A stretch of DNA of 12,216 bases. It comes from CAZJYI01 sp964550025 (lineage in GTDB: Bacteria; Verrucomicrobiota; Kiritimatiellia; UBA8416; CAYOBW01). Shown piece after piece: positions 1-7,172 of the stretch (positions are counted from its first letter, which is position 1; each line of letters starts with the position of its first letter). The notes under the pieces were generated by a model, which was not told where the DNA came from, searched no databases, and worked only from the letters and a program-made list of their open reading frames with translations. The position numbers and the translations under genes are program-made. The stretch spans positions 1 through 12,216 of the forward strand of contig CAZJYI010000246.1 in NCBI GenBank assembly GCA_964550025.1, in the 5' to 3' direction.

Positions 1-190
1 GGAATTCGCCCCCGTGCTTCGGTTTGCCGACGCGCCGGACGCGTGGGTCGAGGAGATCGAGGCGGCCCTTGCCGAGTCGGAGACGTCGCTCGAGGCCGAG
101 CGAACTGACGTGGCGAGCCGGAATAGCTGGGAAGCACGTGTGGAGCGCATCGCCTCGCTCATGAAAGCGTGCCTGGAAAAGACCGGATAA
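1..190 (+). CDS. Glycosyltransferase, C-terminal fragment (5' end outside window)
   Basis: Only the last 62 residues are visible, read in the frame starting at base 2 and ending at TAA 188-190. The segment begins EFAPVLRFADAPDAW, continues with an acidic helix, and ends with a NSWEARVERI helix before a short basic tail. An 'FAPVLRFAD.P..W...IE.AL' stretch followed by 'SWE.RV..I' is the usual end of GT-B fold glycosyltransferases of polysaccharide loci, where the last helix packs back on the N-terminal domain. The catalytic part is not in the window, so donor and acceptor sugars cannot be guessed. It lies 14 bases before the methyltransferase start in the same direction, so it is probably the preceding gene of the same operon. 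The family call rests only on this tail; the reading frame itself is clear because the start of the next gene follows directly. Confidence 0.65.
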   Translation, partial: EFAPVLRFADAPDAWVEEIEAALAESETSLEAERTDVASRNSWEARVERIASLMKACLEKTG

Positions 191-194
191 GTTC

Positions 195-199
195 GGAGG
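195..199 (+). promoter_or_regulatory. Ribosome binding site fixing the methyltransferase start
   Basis: GGAGG lies five bases before ATG 205. It supports that start over the GTG at 169, which would make the protein overlap the end of the preceding gene and add twelve residues with no family resemblance. Confidence 0.7.
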
Positions 200-204
200 C
201 TGGA

Positions 205-897
205 ATGTCGAAGACCACGGACACCCTTCTGAAGATGCTGATTCCCCAGGCGCTCCGCAGACGTGTCTGGCTCCATATCATGGGGGTGCAGCAGCAGCGG
301 CGCAGGGCCATTTCGGCGGCCATTCCGTGCGTCGATCTCACAGGTCGCCACCTGCGGAATGCGGTTTTGCTGCCAGACCGAACCGACCTGCTTCGGGCGC
401 TCCCGAAGGGGGGCATCGTGGCGGAGGTAGGCGTAGACCAGGGCGATTTCTCACAGGAGATTCTGTCTATCGTGCAACCTGACAGGCTCCATCTTGTGGA
501 TGCCTGGTCAAGCGAGCGGTACCACGAGGGCAAGGGGCAGAGTGTGGAAGACCGCTTCGGGGAGCAGATCGCCGGCGGTACCGTTGAGATTCACAGGGGC
601 TACTCGACGGACATCCTGCCGACCTTCGATGATGCCTCTTTTGACTGGATCTACATTGACACCGGACACGGCTATGCTCTGACGGCCGAGGAGCTGCAGC
701 TCGCGTTTCCGAAGGTCAAGGACGGAGGATTCCTGGCCGGCCACGATTACATCACCGCCAACTACGAGAAGGACCAGCGATATGGCGTCGTTGAGGCCGT
801 GCACGAGTTCTGCGTGGAGCGCGACTGGGAACTGAAGTACCTCACCTCAGAAACACACCAGCATCGTTCCTTCGCCATCTCCCGCATTCGGGATTGA
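205..897 (+). CDS. Class I SAM-dependent methyltransferase (Methyltransf_24-like)
   Basis: A 230-residue protein predicted to transfer a methyl group from S-adenosylmethionine, most likely to a sugar of the polysaccharide made by this locus. The N-terminal 45 residues are basic and partly amphipathic (LLKMLIPQALRRRVWLHIM), which could dock it at the membrane. The Rossmann core follows: motif I VAEVGVDQGDFS at about 72-83, the acidic end of strand 2 LVDAW at 97-101, the strand-4 motif DWIYIDTGH at 147-155, and GGFLAGHDY at 174-182. The IDTGH and GGFLAGHDY pattern is typical of the Methyltransf_24 group found in capsule, O-antigen and rhamnose-modifying enzymes. The start at ATG 205 is chosen for its GGAGG. 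The gene sits between two glycosyltransferase genes. Substrate and methylated position cannot be read from the sequence. It is unrelated to the other methyltransferase at 6361. Confidence 0.85.
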   Translation: MSKTTDTLLKMLIPQALRRRVWLHIMGVQQQRRRAISAAIPCVDLTGRHLRNAVLLPDRTDLLRALPKGGIVAEVGVDQGDFSQEILSIVQPDRLHLVDAWSSERYHEGKGQSVEDRFGEQIAGGTVEIHRGYSTDILPTFDDASFDWIYIDTGHGYALTAEELQLAFPKVKDGGFLAGHDYITANYEKDQRYGVVEAVHEFCVERDWELKYLTSETHQHRSFAISRIRD

Positions 898-928
898 CCC
901 TCACGCATTTCGACGGTCTCACGTTCCC

Positions 929-2149
929 ATGCGCATTCTGATCGTAACCGACAACTGGCCGCCGAGGAAGTTCGGGGGTATGGCTCAGCACGCGTGGCAC
1001 ACGGCCCATTTCCTCGGCCGCAGGCACACGGTTCTTGTTCTGACGCTTCGCGAAGACCGGCGTTACCCGACGCAGGGGGACGAGCCCTTCGCCATCCAAC
1101 CCTCGCTGACGGAACGCTTCCCGCAACGCAACTTCCGTACCGTGAGACGATGGGCGCGGTCCTTCAGCGCGGATGTTGTGCACGTCTGCACGGCCGGACT
1201 CGCCGACGACGAACTGACGCGTATCCGCCCCGTTGTTACCCGGGTGGTCGGGAATGACTTTCTCAGACCGTGGTGTGGATTCAACCTTCCGCTGCGCCCC
1301 CTGCTGTATCGTCTGCCGGGCAAGCGCACCAGGGCCTCCGTCTATCGCCACGAAATGCGCGTTCGCAGAGCCCGCGTGATCCGGTACCTGCGGACGAGTG
1401 ACACCGTCGCTGCCAACAGTACCTGGACGCGAGACCGCCTGATCGAGGAGGGCCTGCAACCCGACCGCATTGCGCTGGTTGTCGGCGGTGTCGACACGTC
1501 CGTGTTTCACCCCGCGAGTGACCGGGCGTCCGTTCGCAAGCGCCTCGGCCTCCCCGACGATGCCCCCGTCGTGATGACAGCCGCCAACCTGGTGCCGAAG
1601 AAGGGCATCGACACGGTCATCCGCGCCATCGCGCAGCTCCGGCACAGCCATGCGCTGCAGTACGTGGTTGTCGGGGACGGGCCCGAGGCGAAGCGGCTCC
1701 GGCAGCTCGCGTCGGAGCTTGGCGTGAGTGAGTGCGTCCAGTTCGTCGGTGCCAAGAGCCAGGCGGAACTGGCCTGCTACTATCAGGCGTCCGACGTGTA
1801 CGTTCAGACGTCGCGCAATGCCACGCTTCGAGATGGTTCCATCGACGTCGAGACCATGGGGCGGACCTACTTTGAGGCCGGGGCGTGCCGCGTACCCGTT
1901 GTGGCTGCGCGCGTCGGCGGCGTTCCCGACGTTGTTGGCGATGACGACAATGGGTTGATTGTCGATGACCCCGAGGATTACGAAGTCGTTGCGCAGTGCG
2001 TCCAGCGCCTTCTGAGTGATATGCAGACGCGGGAGCGCCTGGGCGAGGCGGGATTGAGGCGGGCGCGAGACGAGTTTTCCTGGAGCAGGGTCGGCACGCG
2101 TTTCGAGGACCTGCTCTCCGCTGCCGCGGGCGTACCGGGCGGCAACTGA
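929..2149 (+). CDS. GT4-family (GT-B fold) glycosyltransferase
   Basis: A 406-residue protein of normal length for a retaining GT-B enzyme, expected to act at the cytoplasmic face of the membrane on a lipid-linked glycan. The N-terminal strand MRILIVTDNWPP and the glycine loop KFGGM (14-18) start the acceptor domain. The donor domain contains NLVPKKGID (220-228), with the Lys that contacts donor phosphate, and VVVGDGPE (246-253). It also has a complete E-X7-E motif, E308 to E316, inside ETMGRTYFEAG, followed by the usual RVGGVPDVV and NGLIVDD. These are hallmarks of GT4 (Pfam Glycos_transf_1). No clear Shine-Dalgarno precedes ATG 929, but the N-terminus is a textbook GT4 start, so it is kept. 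Translation may depend on coupling with the methyltransferase gene 31 bases upstream. The sugar donor is unknown. Confidence 0.9.
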   Translation: MRILIVTDNWPPRKFGGMAQHAWHTAHFLGRRHTVLVLTLREDRRYPTQGDEPFAIQPSLTERFPQRNFRTVRRWARSFSADVVHVCTAGLADDELTRIRPVVTRVVGNDFLRPWCGFNLPLRPLLYRLPGKRTRASVYRHEMRVRRARVIRYLRTSDTVAANSTWTRDRLIEEGLQPDRIALVVGGVDTSVFHPASDRASVRKRLGLPDDAPVVMTAANLVPKKGIDTVIRAIAQLRHSHALQYVVVGDGPEAKRLRQLASELGVSECVQFVGAKSQAELACYYQASDVYVQTSRNATLRDGSIDVETMGRTYFEAGACRVPVVAARVGGVPDVVGDDDNGLIVDDPEDYEVVAQCVQRLLSDMQTRERLGEAGLRRARDEFSWSRVGTRFEDLLSAAAGVPGGN

Positions 2150-2151
2150 CA

Positions 2152-2158
2152 GAGGGAG
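2152..2158 (+). promoter_or_regulatory. Ribosome binding site of the two-domain oxidoreductase gene
   Basis: GAGGGAG ends six bases before ATG 2165 and is among the strongest ribosome binding sites in the window. It occupies the 15-base gap after the GT4 stop codon. Confidence 0.6.
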
Positions 2159-2164
2159 ATTCAC

Positions 2165-4390
2165 ATGCTGCAGGCACTGGCAAAGAAGGGGCGCGTGATT
2201 CCGGCGGAGATACCCGCGCCGGTGGTGTCCCCGGGATCGCTGCTGATCAAGGTTGTCGACTCCTGCATCTCGGCAGGCACGGAAATGACAACCGTCTCCG
2301 GAAGCGGCAAATCGCTGGTGAGGCGAGCGTTGGACCAGCCCGCGGCGGTCGGGCGCCTGATCAACATGGCCCGCAGCGAGGGGATCTCGAAGGCCATCGC
2401 CAAGGTACAGGGAAGGCTGGGGGCCGGCGCGCCAATCGGGTACTCGCTTGCGGGCGTCGTGTTGGCCGTTGGCGAGGGCGTTACCGACATTCAGGCCGGC
2501 GACCGAGTCGCCGCGGCCGGCGCCGGTCTCGCCAACCACGCCGAGTACGTCGATGTCCCCCGCAACCTGGTCGTCCCCTTGCCCGACGGGGTGGATTTCG
2601 GCCCCGCGTCGACCGTGGCTCTCGGAGGGATCGCCCTGCAGGGCGTTCGGCGGGCGAATCCCACGCTGGGCGAGATCGTGGTCGTGTTCGGCGTGGGGAT
2701 CGTCGGTCAGCTCGCGGCCCAGCTTCTGCGCGCGGCCGGGGCGCGGGTGATTGCCGTCGACCTCGACGACCGGCGCCTCGAACTGGCCTCCCGTCTGGGG
2801 TCAGAGATAGCACTCAACCCAACGAAAGAAGACGCCGTGAAGGCGGTTCTCCATTTCACGGGAGGTCACGGCGCCGACGCTGTGCTGTTCTGCGCCGCGA
2901 CCTCGCGCTCCGAGACGCTCAGCGAGGCGTTCGCGATGACGCGCCGCAAGGGCAGACTCATTATGGTGGGCGTCTGGGGAACGGAGCTGCAGCGCAACGA
3001 CATCTACGCCAAGGAGGTGGACTTCCTCATCTCCACGTCCTATGGGCCGGGCCGTTACGATACCGGCTACGAACAGAAGGGCCTGGACTACCCGTTAGCC
3101 TACGTACGCTGGACCGAGAACCGCAACATGCAGGAGTACCTGCGTCTGCTGTCCGCGAAGCGCGTCGATGTTGAATCCCTCGTGGAGGCCGTTCATCCCA
3201 TCAGCGACGTGGAGCAGGCGTTCGAGCGCCTGCGTAGTCCTGAACGTCCCCTGATCGTTTTGCTGAACTACGGGGACGAGTTGCCTGACGCGTTCCAGCC
3301 CCTGCAGAGAGAGCAGACGCGGACCCCGTCCGTGGAAGCGCACGCCTCGGTGAGCGCCGACGGCACCGTGCGCGTCGGCCTCGTGGGAGCCGGCGCCTTC
3401 GCCACCGGCATGCACCTGCCGCACCTCAAGTCGCTGGATCATTTCACCATCCAGGCGATCTGCGACAAGTCGGGAACGCGCGCCAAGGCGGTTGCCGAGC
3501 AGTTCGGCGCCGCCTACGCAACCACGGATTACGAGCAGATTCTGGGCGACGATGAGATCGACCTGGTCATGATCTGCACACGGCACGATCTGCACGGCCC
3601 AATCGTCCTCGAAGCCCTGCGGGCCGGGAAACACACCTTCGTGGAAAAGCCGCTCTGTCTGCGAGCTTCCGAGCTCGACGAGATCGAATCGTACTTCCGC
3701 GATGCGGAGGGCGTTGCCGGCGATGGTCGTCGACAGCCCCTGCTGACGGTCGGCTACAACAGGCGGTTCGCCCCCTGCATCCAGGAGATCAAGAAACATC
3801 TCGTCAAGCGCGTCAACCCGCTCGTTCTCCACTACCGGATGAACGCCGGGTATGTTCCGCAGGATCACTGGGTTCACGATCCCGGGCAGGGAGGCGGGCG
3901 TATCATCGGCGAGGCCTGCCACATCCTCGACCTTTTCTCCTTCCTTGTCGAAGCCCCCGTCAGGGCCTACGCGTCGGCGAGCCTGACGCCGGCGACGACG
4001 AGCGTGAGCGCGTCCGACAACAAAATCGTTACCCTGGAGTACGAAGACGGGTCGATTGGAACGATCCACTACTTTGCCGTTGGTCCGAAGGAGCTCCCGA
4101 AGGAGCGCCTGGAGGTGTACTGGGACGAGAAGGCGATTATCATGGAGGACTACGGCGCGCTGAGCGGTACGAATGTCCCTCTCGCTCACCCGAAATCGCG
4201 CGAAGGCGACAAGGGCCACCTCGAGGAATTGCGCGCCCTGGGGCGCGCCCTGGGGGACAGCGTTTCAGCCTGGCCCATTCCGCTCGATAGTCTGCTCGAA
4301 TCAACGCGGATCGCCATGGACGTCCAGGGAACGGCCCCCATAGGCGAGGGAGGGACAACAGGGGATCAGGGCACAGCCCAATCCGGGTAG
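2165..4390 (+). CDS. Two-domain oxidoreductase: medium-chain dehydrogenase fused to Gfo/Idh/MocA dehydrogenase
   Basis: A 741-residue fusion of two NAD(P)-dependent dehydrogenases. Residues about 1-370 are a medium-chain dehydrogenase: ISAGTE (35-40), GYSLAGVV (92-99), GDRVAAAG (112-119), the nucleotide loop GVGIVG (176-181) and acidic D199/D201 after strand 2. The His-Glu pair of the usual GHE motif is absent (GYS instead), and there is no four-cysteine structural-zinc lobe, so this half is probably zinc-independent. Residues about 402-720 are a Gfo/Idh/MocA unit: VGLVGAGAFA (404-413), the EKP signature (494-496), GYNRRF (530-535) and the GGGRIIGEACHILDL segment with H586 and D589. A linker at about 371-400 joins them. 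The same architecture is annotated elsewhere as bi-domain-containing oxidoreductase and recurs in polysaccharide loci; its reaction is, to my knowledge, not well established. A role in oxidising or reshaping a sugar nucleotide or glycan is inference. The C-terminal 20 residues are Gly/Thr-rich and probably disordered. Confidence 0.88.
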   Translation: MLQALAKKGRVIPAEIPAPVVSPGSLLIKVVDSCISAGTEMTTVSGSGKSLVRRALDQPAAVGRLINMARSEGISKAIAKVQGRLGAGAPIGYSLAGVVLAVGEGVTDIQAGDRVAAAGAGLANHAEYVDVPRNLVVPLPDGVDFGPASTVALGGIALQGVRRANPTLGEIVVVFGVGIVGQLAAQLLRAAGARVIAVDLDDRRLELASRLGSEIALNPTKEDAVKAVLHFTGGHGADAVLFCAATSRSETLSEAFAMTRRKGRLIMVGVWGTELQRNDIYAKEVDFLISTSYGPGRYDTGYEQKGLDYPLAYVRWTENRNMQEYLRLLSAKRVDVESLVEAVHPISDVEQAFERLRSPERPLIVLLNYGDELPDAFQPLQREQTRTPSVEAHASVSADGTVRVGLVGAGAFATGMHLPHLKSLDHFTIQAICDKSGTRAKAVAEQFGAAYATTDYEQILGDDEIDLVMICTRHDLHGPIVLEALRAGKHTFVEKPLCLRASELDEIESYFRDAEGVAGDGRRQPLLTVGYNRRFAPCIQEIKKHLVKRVNPLVLHYRMNAGYVPQDHWVHDPGQGGGRIIGEACHILDLFSFLVEAPVRAYASASLTPATTSVSASDNKIVTLEYEDGSIGTIHYFAVGPKELPKERLEVYWDEKAIIMEDYGALSGTNVPLAHPKSREGDKGHLEELRALGRALGDSVSAWPIPLDSLLESTRIAMDVQGTAPIGEGGTTGDQGTAQSG
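4231..4255 (+). repeat. Perfect 12-base tandem duplication inside the oxidoreductase gene
   Basis: The unit CGCGCCCTGGGG occurs twice head to tail at 4232-4243 and 4244-4255, with one more matching base on the left. It encodes RALG-RALG at residues 690-697, in a helix near the end of the Gfo/Idh/MocA half. It is in frame, so gain or loss of a unit changes the protein by four residues only. It is probably a recent slippage duplication. Confidence 0.8.
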
Positions 4391-4396
4391 ACCGAC

Positions 4397-6295
4397 ATGT
4401 GCGGGATTGCAGGTGCTTACGTTTTTGAGGGTTCGGACTTCCGGGTGACGGAGCCGTACCTGGCCGTCATGCGCGATACGATGGTCCACCGCGGGCCCGA
4501 CGGCGACGGCGCCTGGATTCACGAGAACGGGCGCGTCGGCTTCGCCCACCGCCGTCTTGCCATCATCGATCTCTCCGAGGCGGCCAACCAGCCGATGTCG
4601 AATCGGGACGGGAGCATACGGATTGTCTTCAACGGAGAGATCTACAACCACGCCGAGATCCGATCGGAACTGGAATCAGAGGGGCACGATTCGTGGAAGA
4701 CGTCGCATTCCGACACGGAAGTGATCATCCGGGCTTACGAGCAGTGGGGCATCGACTGCGTCCACCGTTTCCGCGGCATGTTTGCCTTTGCCCTCTGGGA
4801 CAATCGTAGTCGGGACCTGTGGCTTGTGCGGGACCGCCTGGGCATTAAGCCCCTCTACTACAGCGTTCATCATGGGCGCCTGGTCTTCGCTTCGGAAATC
4901 AAGGCCCTGCTCAAGGATCCCGGGCAGTCGCGCGCTGTGGACGAAGAGGCCCTGTCCCACTACCTCTCTTTCCTGACCACTCCGGCTCCGCTCACCCTGT
5001 TCCAGGGGATTGCGAAGCTCCCCCCTGCCACGAGGATGCGCTTCGGCCCGGACGGTAGTGTCCGCGAGGAACGCTACTGGGACGTGTGGGATCATGTGCA
5101 GCCGAACACCGGCCGTTCGGAAGACGATATGGCCGCCATGCTCCTCGCTGAATTGCGGGAGTCCGTCAGGCTCCGCAAGGTCAGTGACGTCCCGGTCGGT
5201 GTCTTCCTGTCCGGGGGCGTGGATTCGAGCACCAATGCCGCACTCTTCGCGGAGGGCGAGGACGCGGCCGTGAAGACGTTTTCCATCGGCTACGGCGAGG
5301 ATTGCAGCAGCAACCCCAGCGAGCTTCCCTATGCTCGCCGGGCAGCCGAGTTCGTCGGCGCCGAGAACTACGAGCGTGTCCTTGGCATAGAGGACTTGCT
5401 CGATTTTCTCCCCGAGATGATACGCCTGCAGGACGAGCCGATCGCTGACCCCGTGTGTGTGCCCGTCTACTACGTTTCCAAGCTTGCGCGCGATCATGGC
5501 GTCACCGTATGCCAGGTGGGCGAGGGCGCTGACGAGCTCTTCTGGGGATACCGGTACTGGAAGCGGGCCCTGCGCATGCAGGAGCTCCTCGACCGGCCCA
5601 TCCCCTCCGCGCTCCTCCGCGCCGCCGGACTGGGCCTGCGCCTTGCCGGCAAGGGTCGCAGCGATTACGCAAACTTGCTGAAGAGACGCCTGAACGGCGA
5701 CGTGCTGTTCTGGGGCGGCGCGGAAGCGTTCCTTGAGTGGGAGAAGACGGAACTGCTCTCCGAAAGGCTCCGCCGTGACTTCACGGGCCGTTCGTCCTGG
5801 GACGTCCTGCAACCGGTCTACCGGCGTTTTAGAGACAAGGCGGCGGAGCCGTCCTGGCTCAACTGGATGACGTACCTCGATCTGAACTTGCGCCTGCCGG
5901 AGCTTCTGCTCATGCGCGTCGACAAGATGAGCATGGGCGTCAGCCTGGAGACACGCGTGCCCTTCCTCGATCACAAGTTCGTCGAACTCGCCATGAGTAT
6001 TCCGCAGCGCGCGAAGACCCGGAACGGAACGCTGAAGCACATACTGAAGAAGGCTGTTCACGGGGTGATCCCCGACGATATCATTCACCGGCGCAAGCAG
6101 GGCTTCGGTGTTCCCACACGCGAGTGGTTCCTCGATGAGCTCGGGAAGCGCGCCAGGAAGTCCATCGGCGATCTCTGTACGCAGACCGATTTCTTCGACC
6201 AAGGGGCGGTGACACGGCTCTTCGAGCAGAGTCGCGGAGACCAGGTCTGGTACCTCATGAACTTCGCCCTGTGGTGGCAGGAGCACATGAACTGA
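4397..6295 (+). CDS. asnB: Asparagine synthase (glutamine-hydrolysing) homologue, probable glycan amidotransferase
   Basis: A 632-residue, full-length class B asparagine synthetase-type protein. The first residue after Met is the N-terminal nucleophile Cys (MCGIAG), and the glutaminase half carries HRGPDG (31-36), HRRLAIIDLS (51-60), FNGEIYN (78-84) and SDTE (105-108). The synthetase half has the ATP-pyrophosphatase loop SGGVDS (272-277), GEGADE (375-380), RVDKMSMGVSLETRVPFLDH (507-526) and RKQGFG (566-571). Every catalytic feature I can check is intact. Family chemistry: glutamine-derived ammonia plus ATP amidates a carboxylate. Members inside polysaccharide loci (for example WbpS-like proteins) are thought to amidate uronic acids, and that is the likely role here given the neighbours. 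It could still be a housekeeping asparagine synthase carried in the operon. The ATG lies six bases after the preceding stop, with only a weak GGGTAG upstream. The symbol denotes the family, not proven function. Confidence 0.9.
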   Translation: MCGIAGAYVFEGSDFRVTEPYLAVMRDTMVHRGPDGDGAWIHENGRVGFAHRRLAIIDLSEAANQPMSNRDGSIRIVFNGEIYNHAEIRSELESEGHDSWKTSHSDTEVIIRAYEQWGIDCVHRFRGMFAFALWDNRSRDLWLVRDRLGIKPLYYSVHHGRLVFASEIKALLKDPGQSRAVDEEALSHYLSFLTTPAPLTLFQGIAKLPPATRMRFGPDGSVREERYWDVWDHVQPNTGRSEDDMAAMLLAELRESVRLRKVSDVPVGVFLSGGVDSSTNAALFAEGEDAAVKTFSIGYGEDCSSNPSELPYARRAAEFVGAENYERVLGIEDLLDFLPEMIRLQDEPIADPVCVPVYYVSKLARDHGVTVCQVGEGADELFWGYRYWKRALRMQELLDRPIPSALLRAAGLGLRLAGKGRSDYANLLKRRLNGDVLFWGGAEAFLEWEKTELLSERLRRDFTGRSSWDVLQPVYRRFRDKAAEPSWLNWMTYLDLNLRLPELLLMRVDKMSMGVSLETRVPFLDHKFVELAMSIPQRAKTRNGTLKHILKKAVHGVIPDDIIHRRKQGFGVPTREWFLDELGKRARKSIGDLCTQTDFFDQGAVTRLFEQSRGDQVWYLMNFALWWQEHMN

Positions 6296-6360
6296 GTGAG
6301 GACGTCGTCTCAGGAAGCAGCGACCATAGCCACGGAGGCCACAACGATCGGGGAAGCGCC

Positions 6361-7122
6361 ATGGACCTGAACCAGCAAGTGAGAGCCTATTGGGAAACTG
6401 AGCCGTGCGGGACCGGTCCCGGGGTGACGGGGACGCTCGAGGCGGGAACCCGGGAGTGGTTCGAGCGAGTGGAGGAGAACCGGTACACGCTCGAGCCCAT
6501 GATCCCTTCCGTTGCTCAATTCACCCGCCATCGCGGGGAGCGCATCCTCGAGATCGGTGTGGGCGCGGGTACGGATCACCTCCAATGGGCCCGGGCCGGG
6601 TGTGAGTGCTACGGTGTGGACATGACCGAAGCCGCCGTCTCGCTGACGCGAAAACGACTGGACCTCTACGAACTCCGCTCGGAGCTCAAGCGGTTGGACG
6701 CCGAGGAGCTCCCTTTTGAGGATGGGTTCTTCGACGGCGTCTACTCGTGGGGCGTGATCCACCACTCCGAGGACCCGCCGCGTATCATCCGGGAAGTCCA
6801 CCGCGTCCTGCGCCCCGGCGGCTGGTTCATCGGCATGATGTACAATCGCCGCTCGGTCAGGGCTCTCAAGTGCTGGATACGCCATGCCTTGCTGGCCGGC
6901 AGGCCGTTGCGGACTTTCCAGCAGGTGATATGGGACCACGAGGAGAGTATCGGCACGAAAGCCTTTACGGTCCGCGAACACAGGGCGCTCTTCCAGGCCT
7001 TCTCTTCCAGCGCCATCGCGCCGATGCTCACCGCCTACGACACACAAGGCGTTCCGGGTTTCGTCAGGTGGTTGCTGCCTGATCGGTGGGGCTGGTTCGT
7101 TACCTTCCACAACGTCAAATGA
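6361..7122 (+). CDS. Class I SAM-dependent methyltransferase (Methyltransf_11-like)
   Basis: A 253-residue enzyme. It opens with VRAYWETEPCGTG (7-19), an N-terminal WE..PCGT pattern I associate with methyltransferases of cell-surface glycan loci. Motif I ILEIGVGAGTDHLQ is at 62-75, the strand-2 acid is D87 (GVDMTE), DAEELPFEDGFFDGVYSWGVIHH is at about 113-135, and the HRVLRPGGWFIG motif at 147-158. This is the standard ubiE/Methyltransf_11 arrangement. ATG 6361 is chosen because the sequence from there resembles the family; an in-frame GTG at 6271 lies inside the preceding gene and would add 30 residues with no family character. A GGGGAAG stretch lies a few bases before the ATG. The 65-base gap before it is the largest in the window. 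The substrate is not visible; sugar or lipid-carrier methylation is an inference from context. Confidence 0.85.
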   Translation: MDLNQQVRAYWETEPCGTGPGVTGTLEAGTREWFERVEENRYTLEPMIPSVAQFTRHRGERILEIGVGAGTDHLQWARAGCECYGVDMTEAAVSLTRKRLDLYELRSELKRLDAEELPFEDGFFDGVYSWGVIHHSEDPPRIIREVHRVLRPGGWFIGMMYNRRSVRALKCWIRHALLAGRPLRTFQQVIWDHEESIGTKAFTVREHRALFQAFSSSAIAPMLTAYDTQGVPGFVRWLLPDRWGWFVTFHNVK

Positions 7123-7159
7123 GGCCCGTCTCACCCGCTGAGTGTGCAGAGTTGTCTTC

Positions 7160-7166
7160 GGAAGAG
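7160..7166 (+). promoter_or_regulatory. Probable ribosome binding site choosing ATG 7173
   Basis: GGAAGAG sits six bases before ATG 7173. It favours this start over ATG 7119, which overlaps the preceding stop as ATGA but has no ribosome binding site. Translation could begin at either, and the extra 18 residues have no recognisable feature. Confidence 0.45.
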
Positions 7167-7172
7167 ACCGAC

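Noticed and set aside
2..7. EcoRI site (GAATTC) at the very start of the window, as a sign of a cloning junction
   Set aside because: It is in frame with a natural glycosyltransferase tail, and no vector sequence is visible.
86..103. Seven-base perfect hairpin with a four-base loop near the end of the first glycosyltransferase
   Set aside because: It lies within coding sequence, has no U-run, and sits in a Glu/Leu/Ala-rich helix where GAG/CTC codons readily create such repeats.
169..204. Upstream GTG start for the first methyltransferase
   Set aside because: It overlaps the end of the preceding gene, adds residues without family resemblance, and lacks the GGAGG that precedes ATG 205.
842..2539. 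Long antisense open frame (about 565 codons) opposite the first GT4 and the oxidoreductase start
   Set aside because: It mirrors strongly coding G+C-rich genes, shows no domain motif, and its composition is what the complement of biased codons produces. The long antisense frames at 3095-4219, 4676-6286 and 9564-10931 were dismissed for the same reason.
6271..6360. Upstream GTG start extending the second methyltransferase into the AsnB gene
   Set aside because: The 30 extra residues are low-complexity, and the enzyme's recognisable start (VRAYWE..PCGT) follows directly after ATG 6361.
6296..6360. 65-base gap between the AsnB and second methyltransferase genes as a promoter or terminator
   Set aside because: No -10/-35 pair, strong stem or T-run was found. 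The GACGTC centre at 6301-6306 is only a short palindrome.
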